The position numbers and the translations under genes were made by a program. From Triops longicaudatus (lineage: Eukaryota; Arthropoda; Branchiopoda; Notostraca; Triopsidae): a DNA stretch of 64,000 bases. Shown here piece after piece: positions 60,631-64,000 of the stretch. The notes below the pieces were generated by a model. It saw only the letters and a list, made by a program, of their open reading frames with translations, made no database searches and was not told where the DNA came from. The DNA lies in contig JAGQDJ010000060.1 of the NCBI GenBank assembly GCA_022885665.1, positions 62,001 through 126,000 of the forward strand, read 5' to 3'. Position 1 is the first letter of the stretch; each line of letters begins with the position of its first letter.

Positions 60631-61308
60631 TCAAAGTTAGGAGCAAAAGTCACAGCACTAACAGCAGTCAATAAATTATCTTGAATCATAGAACGATGCG
60701 ATTTAGTTATGTAATAGCTCGGTTGTAACAAGGACGTAATCACTTGCTGACGGAAAGTGATCGAGGTGTACGAAAGCGATTCCTGGAGTTTACACAAAGA
60801 AAACTCATTAAAATGAATATACAATAGTTTGTTTTATAAAAAGTTAAATAGTTCCAAAATTATAACTAATTATGTTTAAAATAAAGTGACACAAGGTGGA
60901 GTACTTGTGCTTTTTCGAAGCCCTCCGTATGTTTTTCTTTTGAGGAGCTGTCACGCCGTGATTTCGAACGAGGAAAGTATTTGCTTGAGAAGTCGAGGTA
61001 TTATCCGCTTTTAAATGGCGATGGTACTGGTCAAATTCAGTGTACTTAGTATTGAAAGGCTCATTTTGTACGTTTAATTTATTTGGTGAACCGTAATATA
61101 ACTCATTGCCGCGAGCAGGGAATCCTGGAGGGTAGCATGCTGTCCCAGTTGCTCCGCAATGAGCATGGATGAACGGAGCACAGAAATGATGACAACACGG
61201 CACTATTATAAAATGATAGTACGCCAGGTCTTCAGGACTGAAATAGGGGCGGTCGTTGGGTTGTGAATTAATGTGTGCGGGATAATCGAACACCGGTTGA
61301 CAAGCCAT
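60627..61308 (-). CDS. Unrecognised two-exon gene, ~169 aa
   Basis: Exon 1 is 61308-60955 (118 codons, phase 0) and exon 2 is 60782-60627. The donor GGC|GTGACA is weak; the acceptor aactccag is good. The product begins MACQPVFDYPAHINSQPNDR and includes a His/Cys-rich stretch (VPCCHHFCAPFIHAHCGATG, about residues 36-55). It then becomes Tyr/Asn/Pro-rich (YYGSPNKLN, NTKYTEFDQYH) and ends VTFAPNFE. No signal peptide or clear membrane helix. I do not recognise the family. Its length and Tyr/Pro/Asn-rich style resemble small ciliary microtubule inner proteins, which is only an impression. If exon 1 is not spliced, a frame of 154 aa ends at 60844 instead. An AATAAA overlaps the stop codon of exon 2. 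Confidence 0.55.
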
Positions 61309-62234
61309 AGTAACGATGGTGAAAAAAGCTAAAACTCAGATACTAACTAGACATTACAATTGATACGCTAGGAATGATGACGTGTAAAGAAACATTTTCA
61401 CCTTTTATACCTTCTTCTCCCCATTGATAGTCTAGATTAATTGGCGAAAGCGACCTTTCACCTAACTTGGCGTTGTCTTGCGTCATTTCCTGGAAAGCTC
61501 CTATCATTTATAGTTTCGGATAACCTGTAATGACCAAAAGCTCAGTTGCTATCACTTGGTTTGGCATCGTGGGATTTGCAAAGTTATTCCCCGTAATATC
61601 AAAATAGTTGGAGAATTATTAAACGGACAAAAAGAACGAATCAAACATTTCTCTCCTTCTAGCCAATTTTGAACACTTGGAAGAGTCTCTAATTGCTAAT
61701 ATAAAAGAACCACCATTTTAGTTTTACTGTTATTTTCTCACGTAAAAATTACTTGTCTACAAAAATTTTCCGCGTGACTTTCGATGTATTCATTAAGTGC
61801 CTCATATTTTGTCACGCATGAAACGTTCGTAGTTAATTTGTTATGATTGTTGTACGGTTTGTCCGACGTGTCAACTGTCCCGTCCCTCTTCGCTGAAACA
61901 TCATTAGCTTCTCTGACCTCAAAAATCCTCTCTTGGGAATCGTAATTTTTTTTTATTGCTATCATAATTTGAATTAAACAATAAAACAAATAAAAAGGCT
62001 ACATAAGATTTTTTCAGAGGAAAAAGGAAGTTTTAACAGTGCTAAGTTGGCACGCCGAATCCGAGACAAGCTAGTCCGATGGCCGCTTTAAATGTTGCTC
62101 TCCTTCAAAATAGGCGGGGCTTATCTTGGCACGCGTGTTTACCAACTCCAGCGTCAAAGACCTTTTGCTAGATACTACTTCTTCGCAATCCTTCAACGAA
62201 AACTCCCTAAAATCAAAAAGTATTTATAAAAAGA
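61309..62234. other. Divergent intergenic region before muskelin
   Basis: Holds the promoters of the minus-strand gene and of muskelin. At 61850-61895 there is a short copy of the start of repeat D (tgtacggtttgtccgacgtg). Otherwise I see no gene or strong regulatory motif. Confidence 0.5.
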
Positions 62235-63877
62235 ATGGACACGTCATCTGGTCTCCCTGCTGTACAACCACTACCTTACACTATTGCTGGTTATTCCAGT
62301 TTTTCGGCCGCATATTACCCAGAGTAAATACAAGATTTTGCAATAATCCTTAACTCATTTTGTAACCACCTATATACCTATTCTTGTAGGAATATTATGA
62401 AAGATAAATCTAACGATCAAAGCTCACGCTGGTCGTCTGATTCCAACGTCCCTCCGCAAGTAAATTAAATAAAAAAAAATCAAATTTAATAAAAATCTAA
62501 ATATGCATTAAATTCTAATTTCGTGTTTCGTCGGCTTCAACAGTATCTTGTGCTCAAGTTGGAGCGCACAGCTGTAGTCGAATCGATGTTGTTTGGCAAA
62601 TTCGAGAAAACGCACGTGTGCAATCTCCGGAAATTTCGCATTTATGGCGGGCTTTCGCAAGACAGCATGACTTTGTTACTGGAAGGTGGCTTAAAGAACG
62701 ACAGCCAGTCCGAAATGTTCACTTTACGTCACTTGGTCGTTGACGGACACTATCTACCGTGTCGTTACATCAAAATCGTGCCGTTGCAATCCTGGGGCCC
62801 AAATTTCAACTTCAGCATTTGGTTTGTAGAACTCCGCGGCGCGGATGAACCGAATTTCATCAAGGAATGCGTCAACTGGTACCACGAGTACCGTGAAAAG
62901 GAAGCTATACGCCTCTGCTTGAAACACTTACGCCAAACGCACTGCTTAGAAGCGTTTCAATCGCTCCAGAAGAAAACCCGCGTACAATTAGAAGATCCTT
63001 TACTCACGGAATTGCATGACGCAATGGTCTTGAAGGGAGATTACCCTTTAGCAGAGAAGATTGTGGAAAAAGCAGCAGAAAGTAAAAAAAAAAATCTTTA
63101 AAAATTATTTAAGGAAATATTGAAGATTTTTGTGTAAAAATAAGCAAAAAAGCCTCAAATTGGTAGAAAAAAAATAAGTTAAAGTGAATATTCGGACTAA
63201 TATAAAAGATTTCTAGATAATGAAATAAATAGAAAGCAAAATAATTGAAAAGTATCGTTTAATTTAAGACACCTGTCATAAACATACTCATTCACACTCG
63301 AAAGATTGCATCCGTCTCGAAAAAAATAATAAAAAGCTTTTCACATAGCAATAAAGCAAGATTTTAATTGCCCTAATTAACTAAATCGTAATTTGAGGGT
63401 CAAAAATTAATGGAAATTCAATTTCTTCGCGTTCTAGGTGGTTTGTTTTCGTATTACTTAAGCCAGCAAGAGTACGTACCCGAATGGCAACGCCTAGAAA
63501 GTGGTACTCCCACTTTGCCACGCCCAGGAATGCGAGGTGGTCACCAAATGGTGATAGATGTTGCCACAGAAACGATTTACCTCTTTGGTGGGTGGGACGG
63601 AGCGCAAGATTTGAGCGATTTGTGGTCATATCATGTACCGTCCGCCACGTGGACGTTATTGTGTGCTGATTGTCACTCACAAGTAATTTCGAATACCTTG
63701 TTGGAAGATTTTCTGCGACATTTCGTCAGATGTTCGAATTTTTATGAAACTTTTGTCGTTTAGGGCGGTCCGAGTCCTCGATCGTGTCATAAAATGTGTC
63801 TAGACCCCGAAAGCCGACAATTGTTTGTGTTAGGTCGGTACTTGGATAGTCAACATAGACATCCCGGCAATCTCAAA
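62235..63877 (+). CDS. MKLN1: Muskelin (5' half; runs past the window)
   Basis: Exons: 62235-62323, 62390-62459, 62544-63081, 63438-63682 and 63764-63877, 352 aa so far (human muskelin is about 735). Muskelin is a subunit of the CTLH/GID E3 ubiquitin ligase and is itself turned over by it; it also links to trafficking and the cytoskeleton. Seen in order: an N-terminal discoidin-like domain (SSFSAAYYPENI, NDQSSRWSSDSN, GKFEKTHVCNLRKF, SWGPNFNFSIWFVELRG); LisH (about 160-190, CVNWYHEYREKEAIRLCLKH); CTLH (about 187-233, EAFQSLQKKT to KGDYPLAEKIVEKA); and the first kelch repeats (PGMRGGHQMVID, YLFGGWDG). The start ATG at 62235 (aagaATGG) gives a length matching the family. All phases agree. The last exon seen is followed by GTAAAA, and the remaining kelch repeats lie beyond the edge. 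Confidence 0.94.
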
Positions 63878-64000
63878 GTAAAAATTGATTTTTTCCGTGG
63901 AATTATTATTTTTGTTTATTTCTTTAATTATTATTATTTTTTGCCACATTCCTGTAATTTTCGTAATTATTTCGCTTTACTGTACGAATTCACTGTATTT

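Noticed and set aside
1..64000. CRISPR array, prokaryotic operon, plasmid or phage features
   Set aside because: All genes are intron-containing animal genes, and no regularly spaced short identical repeats are present.

Overview
The window is nuclear DNA from an animal. Genes are split by many short GT-AG introns, intergenic DNA is AT-rich and full of degraded repeats, and the recognisable genes are metazoan: ribosomal protein eL8/RPL7A, cytosolic aspartyl-tRNA synthetase, a KCNQ potassium channel, a neurotactin-like cholinesterase-domain membrane protein, AATF and muskelin. A neurotactin-type single-pass type II protein with a dead esterase domain points to a protostome, probably an arthropod. 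That is inference; I cannot name the species. Exon boundaries below were worked out by hand from reading frame, splice dinucleotides, intron phase and family similarity. The phases close for the complete gene models, and each exon set is continuous within the window.

Layout. 1-14.6 kb: mostly repeats, with one possible small split gene on + (3844-4205, 84 aa, unrecognised). 14.66-16.38 kb: RPL7A (+), with a 5'TOP tract and two intronic box C/D snoRNA candidates. One of these has a 14-nt guide matching the SNORD36/snR47 target in 18S rRNA. 17.6-22.9 kb: DARS1 (+). 22.9-37.3 kb: no convincing gene; several dispersed repeat families and a periodic 'ACATCCGGG' repeat field. 37.3-47.8 kb: KCNQ channel (+), 5' exon(s) not located, with two tandem alternative versions of the helix B exon that look mutually exclusive. 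48.5-49.0 kb: two hAT-type MITEs with perfect 8-bp target-site duplications, one containing a 14-N assembly gap. 50.4-55.4 kb: neurotactin-like gene (-) with a TATA-like box. 55.9-56.8 kb: a foldback repeat and an old hAT element. 57.0-59.9 kb: AATF (+), with another hAT MITE in an intron. 60.6-61.3 kb: an unrecognised two-exon gene (-). 62.2 kb to the end: muskelin (+), cut by the window edge.

How the genes relate: RPL7A, its snoRNAs, AATF (small-subunit processome) and DARS1 all serve ribosome production or translation, but they are separate transcription units and I see no operon logic. KCNQ and the neurotactin-like protein are typical of excitable or developing nervous tissue. Muskelin belongs to the CTLH ubiquitin ligase. 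The most notable items are the duplicated KCNQ exon, the intronic snoRNAs in RPL7A, the small split ORF near 4 kb, the unrecognised gene at 61 kb, and the many inverted or palindromic repeats.
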